DNA from: Asparagopsis taxiformis
Taxonomy: Eukaryota; Rhodophyta; Florideophyceae; Bonnemaisoniales; Bonnemaisoniaceae
Assembly (NCBI GenBank): GCA_030407315.1
Contig: JALQPE010002015.1
Coordinates: 62,001-126,000 of the forward strand
Direction: 5' to 3'
Length of the DNA stretch: 64,000 nucleotides
The translations under genes were made by a program, and so were the position numbers. The notes under the pieces were generated by a model, which worked only from the letters and a program-made list of their open reading frames with translations, was not told the DNA's origin and did not search any database. Positions 32,988 through 44,648 of this stretch are shown here, piece after piece (position 1 is the stretch's first letter; every line of letters begins with the position of its first letter).

Positions 32988-34513
32988 ATGAATCCCGAAA
33001 CCTCCGTAAGCATCGCCGCATTTTCCGAAATAACGCGTGAGGGCTTTTCGAACATCACTGCAGAGTTGAAAGCCCTGAGTGATAAAATGGATGCCGTCGA
33101 GAAGAGCACCATTCAATTACGCGAGACTCTCTGAAATGTCGCCAAGACTGTCTCCATGCTAAACACCGATATGCAGGAGGTCAAGAGCATCGTCGATGGG
33201 CTTCTGAGCCAGGGACAAGGACATCCGAAGAAGATCGCCTCCGAGAAGGACAGGGAACGTCTCCGCATTGCGCAGGATGCGGAGAAATCGTTCACGTTCG
33301 AAATGGTGTGTGCTGTGCTGTGTGCTGTTGTTCCAACATACACGAAAGCAATGGTGGATAAGAGGGATAGGCATTTCAACGGATGCCAGCTAATCAATAC
33401 GCTGATGTTCGCCAGGCAGAGCAATGAGCGAAAGGATGTGTTCAATAGGACGCTTGCCGGCCGGAACCACATTGAATTGCGCTGCCAAGTTGTGACCTCT
33501 TTAATCAAGAATACGTGTCAAAACAATTCTTTCAGAGAGGGAGGAGACCGTTCCAGCTCCAATGGAACTTCGGAAGGTATCGAACGGTGGAGGGCGCGGG
33601 GGTATGTGACTACCGGGACCATTGAGGAGACAATTCGCGGAACGGACTCTGCTCGCATGGATGGAATGCATGGGACGTCCGAGGGAAGTGATGGGGCCGC
33701 TCGAAAGCAGAAGCGAAGAAAGGTTGGTGACAATGGGCCGTTGCACAGAAAGGAGGTAGGCATCACTGTGACGAAATCGGCACTGACGGCAGTGACCGGG
33801 TTTATGAACAAGTCCAGAGATCATGTGCGAAACCGGTTCATCCGAGATCTTGGATTCGTTCTATACAGTGGGTTTCAAGGTTCAGTCCGAATGGAGCATC
33901 ATTTGCACGACGGTGGGCTGGACATTGAGTCAGTTCCAAGTCTGTACTCGGCGCAGAGGAAAATGAATGCAGCGGAGCGTGCAGCAATGGATGACAAGAA
34001 TATGAAGATTCTTCGCGACTTCATTGCGTTGCGAAAAGAAATGCTATTCAAAGTCGAGTACGAAGTTCAAATAATTGGAGAACCGGACATGAGGTTTTTG
34101 ACTAGGAGGATCAATTTAGTAGAGGTTGCACTGAACTTTGCAGTCGCCTACACGCAATGTTCTGATAAGAACATGTTCCTGCGACGTTCAGAATACTCCT
34201 TGCAATTCATCTACATACTTGCATACGGGTTCCGAACGATTTTGAAATTTCAAAGTGGAACAGAGGTGGAAGGAGCGCAAATCCGGGAAATCAATGAAGC
34301 AGTGAAACTGCTTCTTCCCGGGGAGCGGGTGAGTAGTCGGTTCATGAATGAGGAGGTTTTGACTATATCGCGTGATAGATATGAAGAACTGAATGTAGAC
34401 GATGGGGGGAATCAGTGCTGGAGGAGAGCTTCAGGTCTATGGAAGAGGACGGAGGAGATGCAGAATATGTGAAGGTATTCGTCGATGATGAAATCGAGAA
34501 TGAAGGGGAGTAG
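32988..34513 (+). pseudogene. CACTA accessory gene B, copy 1 (coiled coil)
   Basis: ATG at 32988. A coiled-coil N-terminus (AFSEITREGFSNITAELK ... KMDAVEKSTIQLRETL) meets a TGA at 33132 where copy 2 has GGA. After it comes a charged middle part, a basic nuclear-localisation-like run (KQKRRKV, about 33,706-33,726) and a helical C-terminal half (TKSALTAVTGFMNKSRDHV; QFIYILAYGFRTILKFQSG). A one-base difference near 34,415 changes the frame before the natural stop at 34511. It may be the TnpA-like DNA-binding partner of the transposase (inference from position only). Confidence 0.6.
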
Positions 34514-34788
34514 TATCGGATGAAACCAGTTTCGGTGTAGTAGACGAAGAATGAAGAAATAAAATTTCTGTTGAGTTGAATTTTGTAATAGATGGAAGTA
34601 GATAGATGCGAGACATCAGGAAACCAGTCAGACGATAGTGTCAAGTCGAAGGAAAAGCGCAGAGACAGGTAGTGGAATAGTCGAAGTAGGAAGGGGCGAG
34701 GGTATCCGTCTTTACTAGAAATTGATGGCCACAGGAGCTCTAGAATGGAATACCCAGGAACAGGATAACTACGGATAGGTGTGCTTTA

Positions 34789-35999
34789 TCATTTTTGCTC
34801 CGGACTGCAGGTGGCAGGTGGAGGAGAGGGTGGGTGGGTAGTGTCTGAATCCGCATTGAAGCCAAGACGAGAGATAGCCTCATAGCCAATGTCTTCAAGC
34901 TCCTGGCATATAGTAGTACCACTGAAAATACAGCAAGGTAAGCGTAGATGTAGTGTACCAAACGTCTCTGCGGTTGATAGAGGCTGGAAAGTGCTGTAAC
35001 AAGCTCGGCGCTGAATACGTCTCCACAGTAACGAAAACGTTGCTCCATAAGTAACAGTAGCCTTATCACGTAGGTGGAAAGAGTCCACGATGCTAGACTG
35101 TGATAGTTGGCTAAGACATAGGGGATGTAAAAATGTATTGTTGACATGGTCAAACTCGTAGGAGTCTCTGCAAAGAACTGTCATACGTTGGTCTGGGCTG
35201 GGCAGGACGTAAGCAGATGAGCCGACGAGAAATGCGGAAGAAGGAGCATCATGAGAGCAATCAACGTCGACTAGATTTCCTAAAATTCGGACAATCGATG
35301 AGCTGCCTCCATCGCGTTCCGCCCTGCTCTTCACCAATATTTTCTGGAACCCGTGTTGCGAGGTACCTATGGAGTCACATAGTGCCTGAAAGGTGGGGAA
35401 AATGATGGAAAGATCCGACTCATTTCCAGAGGGAAAGGTGATGTCCTCAAAGGACGGCAGGAAGAGAACGTCACGATTCTCTTTCGCCTTGCATTGAATG
35501 GCAATAGTGCGGAATTGAGCAAGGGAGCAGTCAGCCTGTACTCTGATTTCTTCTTGCGATGTTTGTCGCATTCCCCTGGAGTGCTCGGATTTTGTCATCC
35601 GGAGGGAGAGGGGCTTGTCCGTGTACACACCAAGCTTCTGAAACAGAATGCTACATACAGTCAGAGCAGAGGAGGTCATGGAGCTGTTGGAATCGAATGG
35701 AGGGGGAAGAGGATGTTTGGCAGCTGACTCCAGCTTTTCCAATCTTGCCAGCATTTCTGCTATGGTCTTCTTCATTTGATCCGCAGTGCAATCTTGAAGG
35801 ATGCCGCGGTGGCGGTGGCGAGTGTGGTCAATGCCGTAGTCCGGGTCTCTCTCTGCTGGGGATGCAGGTGAGTCCATACTGCGAAGCTCACCACTTCGCC
35901 ACGGGAGAACCCTTCCGGAATCCTTGTCGACGAGCTCGTTACGATCTTAAATCTTGACTTGAGAAAGGGTAGAGTCGAAACCATATTCAGCTTTGTATT
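34789..35999 (-). pseudogene. CACTA accessory gene A, copy 1, truncated
   Basis: Convergent with gene B. The 5' part is removed by the LTR at 36000 and there is a TAA near 35,950 where copy 2 has TCA. The remaining 362 codons from 35877 are open: an acidic/His start (DPDYGIDHTRHRHRGILQD), a coiled segment (ADQMKKTIAEMLARLEKLES), then a mixed alpha/beta part without a known motif. See copy 2 at 60384 for the N-terminal SH3-like part. Confidence 0.6.
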
Positions 36000-36657
36000 T
36001 GTGGAACAACGTTAGTTCTAGATAGCTGGTACGAGCCACGGACACGCTGTCCTTAACGAAACGAAACGAGCAGTCCACCCGCTGGTGTTTTGACTGTATT
36101 GTTAGGTAGGAAGGTAGAGTGGTTAGCGAGTAGACACGAGCGTCACGACGCAACAATCCACGCGAGGATTACGTTAGCACACGAGGTGGTACGTCACCGG
36201 AGGCGCTCTCGACCAAGCCCGGAGGCACTACACGCAATCAGCCTTACGTGCGGCGATGGGTAGGGAGTACGCAGCTCGACGGAGACGAAGCCTCGTTAGG
36301 CAAAACGTAAACGTAAACGTAGAAGTCAGTCGTAGACTAGAGCCGTTGCTCGATCGTTGTCTTGTCCCCTTTCCCTCCCGGCACGATGCCAATACCTATA
36401 TAGCCACGATGGCATCGCTTTACAGTGTAAACACTGCTCGTAACGTCCCCGAATGGGAAGGGACCTTGTGGGTCACACGTAGGGACCCGTTGGTCCGTTG
36501 GCCGTTGCCAATACGTTCGTTGCACACGTGTGCAGGTTGCGCGCGCGCATGCGCCAGCAATGTTCGTTCATTGCTGTCGCCGGTCGTATCCGGCGAAATT
36601 CGAATTCCGCGGAAAAACGTAAATATTTGCAATTTCGGAATTGCCACGTATACTACA
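36000..36657 (+). repeat. LTR family 2 copy G (5' LTR)
   Basis: 658 bp, TGTGGAACAACG...GTATACTACA, with a TATATAG box near 36,395. The left flank is GTATT; the matching right duplication would lie beyond the window. It interrupts gene A copy 1. A gag frame follows on plus, so it is a 5' LTR. Confidence 0.8.
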
Positions 36658-37941
36658 CAGCCCCACCCCCACACGTGGACGTCCCGGCCACGCGAGGCCC
36701 GTCAGGACGCGCCTGAGACACGGGGCCGTGGCGCCTTTTCGGGTACAACTGCGGACGTGGCAGTTGTCCCGAAAAATCTCGTTGAAACGTACATGGCCCG
36801 GTTGGCTGATCGAATCGCCACGGCGCCGGAGCGCGCGCGTGCGCTCCGGCTCTTTCGTAATCATCGCGGCCCGCCCGTTGGCGTCGTACGTCAATGCCTC
36901 GCTTAGGCGTTTTCCTGCAACGGATGCAGTGTCCAATTCCACCACGCGGGTGTGCTTCAATTCAGCGCGATACGAGCGCAGGCCGCGGCCTTTTCGTGAA
37001 TCTGCCAGCGGGCATGTCGACAACGGTCGTCCGAAGGATATTTAAGCGGCGGCTTAACGTGATAGCGATCGTCGCTCACCCTTCCTCTCACCATCGTCAT
37101 CCAGGCCGTTGCCTTTCGTTCTCCCTTATCCTCTTCCCCCGCTGGGTACTACTACCTCCGTTCCTTTCGTTCTCTTGTTCCGTTTAGCCCGCGTGGCTCT
37201 CGTCGTCGTGCTCGTTGCACTCGTCGTAATTATCGTGTACAGCGTAACCACGATGGTTACGACTCGCAGTACCGATGCTAACACCCCGCGGCCCGCCGGC
37301 TCTGCTGGAGGTGGAGCGAGAAACCCTTCGCAGGGCGCTCCCTCCCTCGTCGGGGCCGGTGCGCCGCCAGCGACGGAAGCGTCCGTCGCGCCCGCCCCAT
37401 CCGTTAGGGCGGGAGAAGCCGTTGCTTCGCAGGCCGTCGCCTCTTCGTCTCGCCCGATGGCTCTGTCTCGCCTAGTGGCTTCCGTGACGCCTGCCGAGGC
37501 TGCTAGGGCCGTCGCCCCACGTGATGATGACGCAACGGCGTCCGACTCGGGGTTCGTCACCCATCATTCCGGATGCCGCGGCCCCTTCGATGGGTGTAGC
37601 CGCGATGGCAGCGGCCGCTCGTTCGCGTCGTGCTGTGGCGGCGGCCCGCACGGGCGTGCCTCGTCGTGATGGCTCGCCGCGTTCTCCTCGCCAGGACCCC
37701 TCGCCGGAGGGTGGTGACCCCGTTGGGACAGTCGGCACCGCCTCACGTGGCGGTGCGGCGCTAAACGTAGGCGTCCTGACCCACGCGTGGGCTGCGTTGC
37801 CCCGCGTGGGTATCACGGATGACGATCTCGCCACGTTGGCTAGAGATCGTCTGGACGCCCGCGCGGTCGTCGACTATATGCGTTCCGCCGAAGATACGTG
37901 GGGGCGAGCAGCCGGGCGTCGTTTCGCCAACGGGCCGCCGG
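36658..37941 (+). pseudogene. Leader and gag fragment of the LTR-G retroelement
   Basis: After a 590-bp leader, the ATG at 37253 opens a disordered Ala/Pro/Ser-rich frame. A frame change near 37,550 leads to an Arg/Ala-rich part ending THAWAALPRVGITDDDLATL, RDRLDARAVVDYMRSAE and RRFANGPP, where the CACTA-like element at 37942 cuts it. Gag identity is inferred from the place after a 5' LTR and from composition. The rest should lie on the far side of the giant element. Confidence 0.5.
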
Positions 37942-37965
37942 CACTACGGTGTTGAAAAGGGGGCC

Positions 37966-38300
37966 TCAGACAGTACTGCGAGACAGTGATTTTTACTGTC
38001 TGAGACAGTAAAATCACTATGCGGCAAATGAAAATTAATGCCACACTTGGAGACAGTGATTTGCACTGTCTGGCAGACAGTACGGAACACTGTCTGCAGA
38101 CAGTAAAAAACACTGTCTCACAGTACTGTCTGAGGCAGTGAATGGAGACAGTAAAAATTAATGATTTATTCAATAGTTGGATATGATGTAATTTACTGTA
38201 CTGGGCAGTGTTGGCGGATAGTGTTTTGTATTGGCCAAGGCAACATGGCCGGATAGTGAAATACGCTGCCTGGGACAATAGATGGAACCAACACGGTGCA
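37966..38300. repeat. Subterminal ACAGT/ACTGT repeats, left end
   Basis: Irregular units of GACAGTGATTTTTACTGTCT type with inverted symmetry, spaced 20-60 bp apart. They grade into the regular 35-bp tandem array. Confidence 0.65.
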
Positions 38301-38925
38301 CTGTCCTGGGCAGTACCTGGAGACAGTGATTTTCACTGTCCTGGGCAGTACCTGGAGACAGTGATTTTCACTGTCCTGGGCAGTACCTGGAGACAGTGAT
38401 TTTCACTGTCCTGGGCAGTACCTGGAGACAGTGATTTTCACTGTCCTGGGCAGTACCTGGAGACAGTGATTTTCACTGTCCTGGGCAGTACCTGGAGACA
38501 GTGATTTTCACTGTCCTGGGCAGTACCTGGAGACAGTGATTTTCACTGTCCTGGGCAGTACCTGTAGACAGTACTTTGTGCTGCCCTGGGCAGTACCTGT
38601 AGACAGTACTTTGTGCTGCCCTGGGCAGCACCTGTAGACAGTACTTTGTGGTGCCCTGGGCAGCACCTGTAGACAGTACTTTGTGCTGCCCTGGGCAGCA
38701 CCTGTAGACAGTATTTCGTGCTGCCCTGGGCAGCACCTGTAGACAGTATTTCGTGCTGCCCTGGGCAGCACCTGTAGACAGTATTTCGTGCTGCCCTGGG
38801 CAGCACCTGGAGACAGTATTTCGTGCTGCCCTGGGCAGCACCTGGAGACAGTATTTCGTGCTGCCCTGGGCAGCACCTGGAGACAGTATTTCGTGCTGCC
38901 CTGGGCAGCACCTGGAGACAGTAAA
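38301..38925. repeat. 35-bp tandem repeat, about 18 units
   Basis: The first half repeats CTGGGCAGTACCTGGAGACA + GTGATTTTCACTGTC almost without change. The second half drifts to CTGGGCAGCACCTGTAGACA + GTACTTTGTGCTGCC and then back to CTGGAGACA. Each unit holds an inverted ACAGTGATTTTCACTGT core, matching the subterminal motif. Minus-strand open frames here are only the repeat read in three phases. Confidence 0.9.
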
Positions 38926-40724
38926 AGTAGTGTCCTGATATAGTAAAATTCGGTGTCTGGGAGTGGTGGATGAGATGGAGCGTCACGCTGTCGTGGGCAT
39001 CTTTCTGGGGTAGAGGAAGGCAGTTCTAGCGCTATGAGGATGGGGCATGGACGGTATTCATATGGGAATGGACAGAATAGTACGGCTAGGAATTTTTATT
39101 TCGTAGTGACTATGAGCTAGCGAGAGGTATACGCGGTAGGATAGGTAGCAATCTAAGAGGGTGCGATATGGGAAACTTCACTCTGGATTTGTTTATTTGC
39201 GCAGGCTACATTGAGAATAAACAATCCCTATGTTAAAAATGCTACTACAACTAACACTATTCCGACGAGTAAAACTAAAACTACTAGAAAAGTCTAGAAA
39301 TCTATCAACTGATTGAGCTGCATGAATAAGCTAGGAAATGAAGAGAAGAAGAAAAAATGATGTAGAGAAAGGAAACAAGTTAGTGACGTTGAATTGGAGA
39401 GGGAAATTGATGGTGATTAGGAGACTAACGTACCTTAACAAATACCATTGCATCCCAAATTGAGATATGTACTCACAGGCAGAAAAGAAAATTAGTGGAG
39501 AAGTGGTAAGAGAGAAAGATAAATGAAAGTAGAATTGGAACACTCACCGACTGGAAACCTGAGAAAGAGAAAACGAATAGAAAACTGGGTTAGTGGCGTG
39601 AGTTGTGGAAACGTACCATCATGGTTCATATCCGTCGGAGACAAAGCAACAACTTTGGCCTTGGGAGCCGTATTGATGATCTAAAACTTACGCTTTGGAA
39701 GCAGTTTAGATGATCTATACGGCTTCCACGGCCAGGGTTGTTGCTTTGCTTCCGACGGATATGAAGATGGAAACAGGGATCTCCAGAATCTGTTGTTTAA
39801 GTAGCACTCTGCGGGCGGAAATGACGTGTACTCTAACAATAGAGGGATGAATTTGAAACGGAGCGGTGCGATGGGAGGCCCAGAAAAACGATACCTAGGG
39901 TGCGAATTACGCTTTGAAGCACATGACCTGGCAGAACAGGCGCAAAATTATTGTATCTTCTACCGCCTTCTCTAGTCTATAATGACGTCATCACTACAGA
40001 AATATAGGAAAAACACTAGCATATCGGGCCTACTGGAAAGGGGGAGGCGAGGAGTAGGAAAAATGGCGCACTTTCCTGGACGAGGAGTCCGCGCTTCCAG
40101 TGATGATTTGGACGGTATATATCGATGACGTCATTGCATGCTCTGAGCACACTTGGCAGGCAGTCAAAGCGGGCCACGTGGATGTGGGCGGCTAGGAAAC
40201 AGCAGTGTGGGAGAAATTTTATAATTTTCATGTTGCAAGCGAGCAGTGAATCTGCATTGCAATATATAAATTTATGCTAATTTAAGATATCACACCGAGT
40301 ACGATTCAACGAGAGATTGTGCTTTCAACTTGTAAATAGGGCCGAAAATGGTAGAGTATACGAGTAGGAAGTACGTGTATGAGAAAATCAGATTCAGTAT
40401 TAGTGCCTAGAGCATCACTGCGAAATAAACGGCCGTTTTCCGGAAATGGATACATCTTGGCTGGGTTTGTGGTTAGGGGATGCGATACAAGATAGCAAAA
40501 CGATGTTGAGTCCGGATGAAATAGCAATCAATGTGCATAAAGCAATGAGCATAGGGCAAAGCATTGTGGTGAACCAGTTCATTGGATCGAATGAAAGCCT
40601 GGAAAGGTTTCGTAACGGTTAAAAGTAGTAGTACTGTATTGAGATAGTAGTCATGTCATAGAAGTTTAGAGTTGTATTCTATGCAACAAAACTGAGCGAA
40701 GAAGAAAAGAACAAAAACATCAAG
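38926..40724. other. Non-coding spacer upstream of the transposase gene
   Basis: AT-richer DNA without a protein-like frame. It contains the long hairpin at 39,625-39,765 and presumably the transposase promoter; TATATAA occurs at about 40,262. Confidence 0.5.
39625..39765. repeat. Long imperfect hairpin
   Basis: Arms of about 65 bp: TTCATATCCGTCGGA at the left pairs with TCCGACGGATATGAA at the right, continuing through AAAGCAACAAC and GGCCTTGG blocks to the centre near GTAAG. It could fold as a small foldback element or as an RNA hairpin. Confidence 0.75.
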
Positions 40725-43700
40725 ATGGCTCCGAGACGGACTCCTATTCGAAAGAAAACCACAAGTCGTAGGACAAAGGCGAGATTCGATTCACTCAATG
40801 TGGCCAGTCCCAGTAAACAGCTTCCTGGGAAACTGCAGGGAGAAATCCGCAGCAGTGATGCAGCCTGCATGAACAAAGAAATCCCGAGAGGTAATGAGCT
40901 ACGACGTGAGTGTACCACAGATGACCTATTGGAGTCCCCAATCCCTATGGGTGACACAATAGAAGGTTGTATTGATGTGTACAGCAACAACGATGAAGCT
41001 GGAAGTGACATCTACGTAGCATCGAGCACGCTAATGGAATCGGAAGAAGCAACCGGACGAGGTTCTGATTCCATTTCAACTGGAGGCCCGATAGACCGAA
41101 ATGCTGGGGATGAAGCATGTGGTGATTTCAAGGCATTACTACAATGGCCTGCGATGTATGGGGCTCTTCAGCTGAGTGGAACTCAAAGAATGACAAGAGC
41201 CCACTATGAAGGTACCCTGTTCGGAATGAATTTCCGCAGAGATCCAAGTGAGCACGTCCCGTCGGACTCTGTGATGCGACAGAAGATACTACCATTCTTG
41301 AGGAAACACTGCTATGCAAAGAGCTGTGACATCGAGTTTCCGATAGACCTTCGAAAGAGCGGAGCAAGAGCTGCACAGCATCGAGGTGCAGTAGGAACCC
41401 GTGGAACAACAGATGACAGAGACAATTGTGGAGGAATGGCGAAAGTTCGTATTGTACTCCCAAGCACATGGGCTCTGAAAGATGTCCAGACTCGACCAAT
41501 CTTTGAATCATTCCGCAGTGATGCGAACAATCGAAGCTCAGAAGGAGAAAAATCAACCGCAGAGTGCAGCATTGAAGATTCGTTCATTGCAAAGTGCAGG
41601 AGGGGTGTTTTGAGCGACCCATTCGTTCGCACAGCAGTTGTTCCCATTGACAGCGATGGGAAAAAGGGTTTGAAGCACATTTATGTACCTGATGGAACAG
41701 CAATTCGAATCCGATGTCATCCAGGAGCTCGTCAGGTTGCCGTCATCGAAAGAGCAAAAGGGTTCAGGAAGAATGACAGAGATGGTGGGAAACCGAAGAG
41801 GAGAAGAGTGGCGGTTACGTCGTTGTGGGAACTTCATGCTAGGACCATAGTTACCTATGAGGCTCGACACGACGGTGAGCATGATGTGCATGTCGAAAAA
41901 TATCTGCAGCCGCGAATGTCACATCTATTGGAATGGGAGAGGCAGCATGCTCTGCGAGCGATATCGCAATGTGTAATCGGAGCAGGAGCCAAGGGAAAAG
42001 AAACACGAGCTGGGGACGTGATAACCGTTCTATTACCAATTGGAATGGAAGAGGGTGATATTGTTCCACACGTCGTATTGGTGAACAGGTATTTGAAAGA
42101 GCAGGTCGGAGAAGCATCCACCATGTTACTTTGCTTTTCACCGGGCGCGAGCTTTGCTGAAGCCAGAAAACCGCCCGATAGACTAGGAAGCCCCAACTAT
42201 GAAGAAATTCGTGTTTCAGGGGTGTTCTCGGATGGTTTCGGAGACCACAGGTCGCAATGGCACCCAGCGTCTCCGCGAGAAGATGCACCATGTTGGGGAA
42301 AGCTGGAGGATGGTCGAAACTACTTTGTTTACCGATTTCTCCTTTACACGGATGACTTCGAACCATTCACAAGCAGGAAGGGAAGTTTTGGTGGATGCTA
42401 TATGTTACCTCTCAATCTACCACCTCGGAAAAGGGGAAGCTACCAAGCGGTTCGAGTGATTGGTTTGCCACCTCCGGGAGTGTCCACAAATTGTGTATTG
42501 CGATATATCGTTCAAGATATAGTGCGAGGAAGCACAGAGGGTTTCCCAACGAAAAATGCAGAGGGAGAAGATATTGTGGTATTTCTAGACCCAGTGGGGA
42601 GCATTGGAGACTATCCTGCAGTTTCACATACCCTGGATGTTCTTGGACACACATCAAACTCTCCGTGCCACATCTGCAGTTTCCGCAAATATGACCTGAG
42701 CAGTACTGGTGGCACGAAGAATGCATACACTTCGGTAGTGAACGGGCAAACATCGACGCATGCCAGGAGCAAGTATCGGAATGCATCGACACGTAAGGAT
42801 GCCACAGAAACCCAGCTTCGCACTCTCGGACTGGCTGCAGAAGAAGGGGAAGATTTACCATTTCATGTCCTGAGCACTTCCTTGGAAGCAGTGCAGGAAG
42901 AAGTACCGAAGACGGAAAACGGAGTTTCAGTTGTCCCAGCAATTTTTGACCCGTACCGTTCCGCAGTGATAGCACCTGACCATCTATTGTCTGGACTGGC
43001 ACAAGATGTACTGAACGCTTGTATTTCAGCTGCCAGCCCACGAATTCGAGAGGTAGCTGAATTGCAAATTCTGGGCGCTCTGAAGAAGTTCAGGATGGGA
43101 AGGCAGAACCGTTTATTTGGAACCAACAATCTGCTTTCCATGAACATGAGTGACATATTCAGTGTGCTTCTGATAGCACCTATGGCATTCGAAAACGCAG
43201 CTCGAATGATGGATGGGAAAGGGGAAGGTCATCGTGAAAAATTTGATGGGGCCGTCAAACTAGTAGTGATGTTTCAGAAGCTGGTTTCGTGTATTAGTTT
43301 CATGCCCGTATGGTGGAAAGACGGTCCCCATGAAGTAGAGACGGCTGACGGAGAAGGTGGCAGGAATGAATACATTCTGGGAAGAACTGTAGACTACGTG
43401 GAGACGTTGAATGAGTATTGTCGGAAAGTGAAGGGAGCAGGAGCACATTTGGACAAGCCTAATGTTCATCGTCTTGTCGAGTTTTGTGTTCATACGCTTC
43501 CTGCCTACGGCTCTGTGAAGCACGTGCAGGAGCTTATATTCGAACGGATGCATCAGCCGCTGAAGAAAGGTGTGAGAATGTCCAATCACCAAAGCGAACA
43601 GCTTTCAGCGCTGGAATTAGTTCTTGCGGATGACTGGCAGACGAGAGTGGCCATTGTTTTGCGCGAAATCGGCATGGAGCCACAACATTGGTCCTCGTCC

Positions 43701-44528
43701 GAATGCTCTCAAATGGTCAACGTTCTTTCACAGGAGCTAGGGAGAGAAATAGATGTGGAAGACGAGGTAGTGAAAAACTGCTTCCAGGAACCGGTTCTCC
43801 AGCTTCTCTCCCAGCGTCGAGGAAAGATATTGTCGGCGGATGGTGAAATTGTGACGTGGAGAGGGCATGGAGGTATATCTATTGACGAGGTCAAGGAGTA
43901 CATGAATGGAAAATGTGATATGGCAGAGGGTGCTGTAGGTGTTTTCAAACGGTTCTTTACCGAAAGGTACGGAAGCGGAACAAGCGGGTGTGGAAAGTAT
44001 GCCGAATGGGTGAGAAGAGTTTCTAGAAGCACTACGACAGAGTGGGGAAGGAAAACAGTGCAGAGGTCTGGCTCTCTAGAATCAGGAGCTATCATCCATG
44101 CTGTTTGCCCTGAACAGAGGACATGTGAGGATGGTGCAACTTCACAAGCGATTCTGTACCCGGCGTCTCGTCTCACATCAGAGATAATGCGGGGAAGAAT
44201 TAATTATGAACCGCGGTTTTTTATTGTTCTAGCGTTCTTTATCCTGAGGAACGAGAGTGCGAGAGATGAGCAAGGTAGAGCTTATGGAGTTTGCCTGGGT
44301 TTGCAAAAAACTGATGAAGGAGTGTTCAAGGTCGAAGAGAGGCGACGAACAGTAATTGTGGAGATGAGTGAGGGAGTCACTGAGGTGTTTGGTATGCACT
44401 ATTGCAATGGGAGTGTATGCGAATATGATGAGAACATGAGGGAGGTAAGGCACGGACCCGGACTGCTGGAGGGTGGAGAGATATATGCACTATGTAGGCG
44501 AGACGGATTTCCACCGAGGGCTGCATGA
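40725..44528 (+). CDS. Tnp2/CACTA-type transposase
   Basis: 1,267 codons, one uninterrupted frame, ATG at 40725 in a good context (AAGATGG). The basic N-terminus has nuclear-localisation-like runs. The core resembles CACTA/Plavaka-type transposases: FLLYTDDFEPFTSRKGSFGG (first acidic site) followed by YMLPLNLPPRKRGSYQAVRV, then VVFLDPVGSIGDYPAV with LGHTSNSPCHICSFRKYD (second Asp plus a C-x2-C knuckle), and a C-terminal helical part, NVHRLVEFCVHTLPAYGS and LIFERMHQPLKKG, where FExxH would hold the third acidic residue. It excises and inserts the element by binding its ends. It is the best preserved gene of the element. The family call is from motif order, not alignment. Confidence 0.72.
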   Translation: MAPRRTPIRKKTTSRRTKARFDSLNVASPSKQLPGKLQGEIRSSDAACMNKEIPRGNELRRECTTDDLLESPIPMGDTIEGCIDVYSNNDEAGSDIYVASSTLMESEEATGRGSDSISTGGPIDRNAGDEACGDFKALLQWPAMYGALQLSGTQRMTRAHYEGTLFGMNFRRDPSEHVPSDSVMRQKILPFLRKHCYAKSCDIEFPIDLRKSGARAAQHRGAVGTRGTTDDRDNCGGMAKVRIVLPSTWALKDVQTRPIFESFRSDANNRSSEGEKSTAECSIEDSFIAKCRRGVLSDPFVRTAVVPIDSDGKKGLKHIYVPDGTAIRIRCHPGARQVAVIERAKGFRKNDRDGGKPKRRRVAVTSLWELHARTIVTYEARHDGEHDVHVEKYLQPRMSHLLEWERQHALRAISQCVIGAGAKGKETRAGDVITVLLPIGMEEGDIVPHVVLVNRYLKEQVGEASTMLLCFSPGASFAEARKPPDRLGSPNYEEIRVSGVFSDGFGDHRSQWHPASPREDAPCWGKLEDGRNYFVYRFLLYTDDFEPFTSRKGSFGGCYMLPLNLPPRKRGSYQAVRVIGLPPPGVSTNCVLRYIVQDIVRGSTEGFPTKNAEGEDIVVFLDPVGSIGDYPAVSHTLDVLGHTSNSPCHICSFRKYDLSSTGGTKNAYTSVVNGQTSTHARSKYRNASTRKDATETQLRTLGLAAEEGEDLPFHVLSTSLEAVQEEVPKTENGVSVVPAIFDPYRSAVIAPDHLLSGLAQDVLNACISAASPRIREVAELQILGALKKFRMGRQNRLFGTNNLLSMNMSDIFSVLLIAPMAFENAARMMDGKGEGHREKFDGAVKLVVMFQKLVSCISFMPVWWKDGPHEVETADGEGGRNEYILGRTVDYVETLNEYCRKVKGAGAHLDKPNVHRLVEFCVHTLPAYGSVKHVQELIFERMHQPLKKGVRMSNHQSEQLSALELVLADDWQTRVAIVLREIGMEPQHWSSSECSQMVNVLSQELGREIDVEDEVVKNCFQEPVLQLLSQRRGKILSADGEIVTWRGHGGISIDEVKEYMNGKCDMAEGAVGVFKRFFTERYGSGTSGCGKYAEWVRRVSRSTTTEWGRKTVQRSGSLESGAIIHAVCPEQRTCEDGATSQAILYPASRLTSEIMRGRINYEPRFFIVLAFFILRNESARDEQGRAYGVCLGLQKTDEGVFKVEERRRTVIVEMSEGVTEVFGMHYCNGSVCEYDENMREVRHGPGLLEGGEIYALCRRDGFPPRAA

Positions 44529-44648
44529 TTTTTAGGGAAGAATAAAATGAATAACCAGATGCATCACATATGAATTGTACACTCTAGGGCGGTGGTGGAT
44601 TGGTGCAAAGTAGTGGGGAGAGGATCTGAGAGGATGGAGGGAGGTATG

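Larger units (their letters stand above)
32084..35999. mobile_element. Truncated CACTA-like element, left copy
   Basis: Begins CACTACGGTGTTGA at 32084, the same 14 bases as the giant element at 37942. Subterminal ACAGTAAA/TTTACTGT inverted repeats follow, then genes B (+) and A (-). Gene A is cut at 35,999/36,000 by an LTR. 32,525-35,999 is an inverted near-copy of 60,541-64,000, so this is one end of a second element of the same family. Confidence 0.75.
32525..35999 (+). repeat. Long inverted repeat, left arm
   Basis: About 3.5 kb, pairing with 60,541-64,000 in opposite orientation with scattered single-base differences. The right arm is cut by the window end, so the true arm is longer, probably to 32,084. 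Confidence 0.85.

Noticed and set aside
38473..38986. Three overlapping minus-strand frames encoding repeats such as PRAARNTVSRCCPGQ
   Set aside because: They are the 35-bp tandem repeat read in all three phases; 35 is not a multiple of three and contains no stop on that strand.
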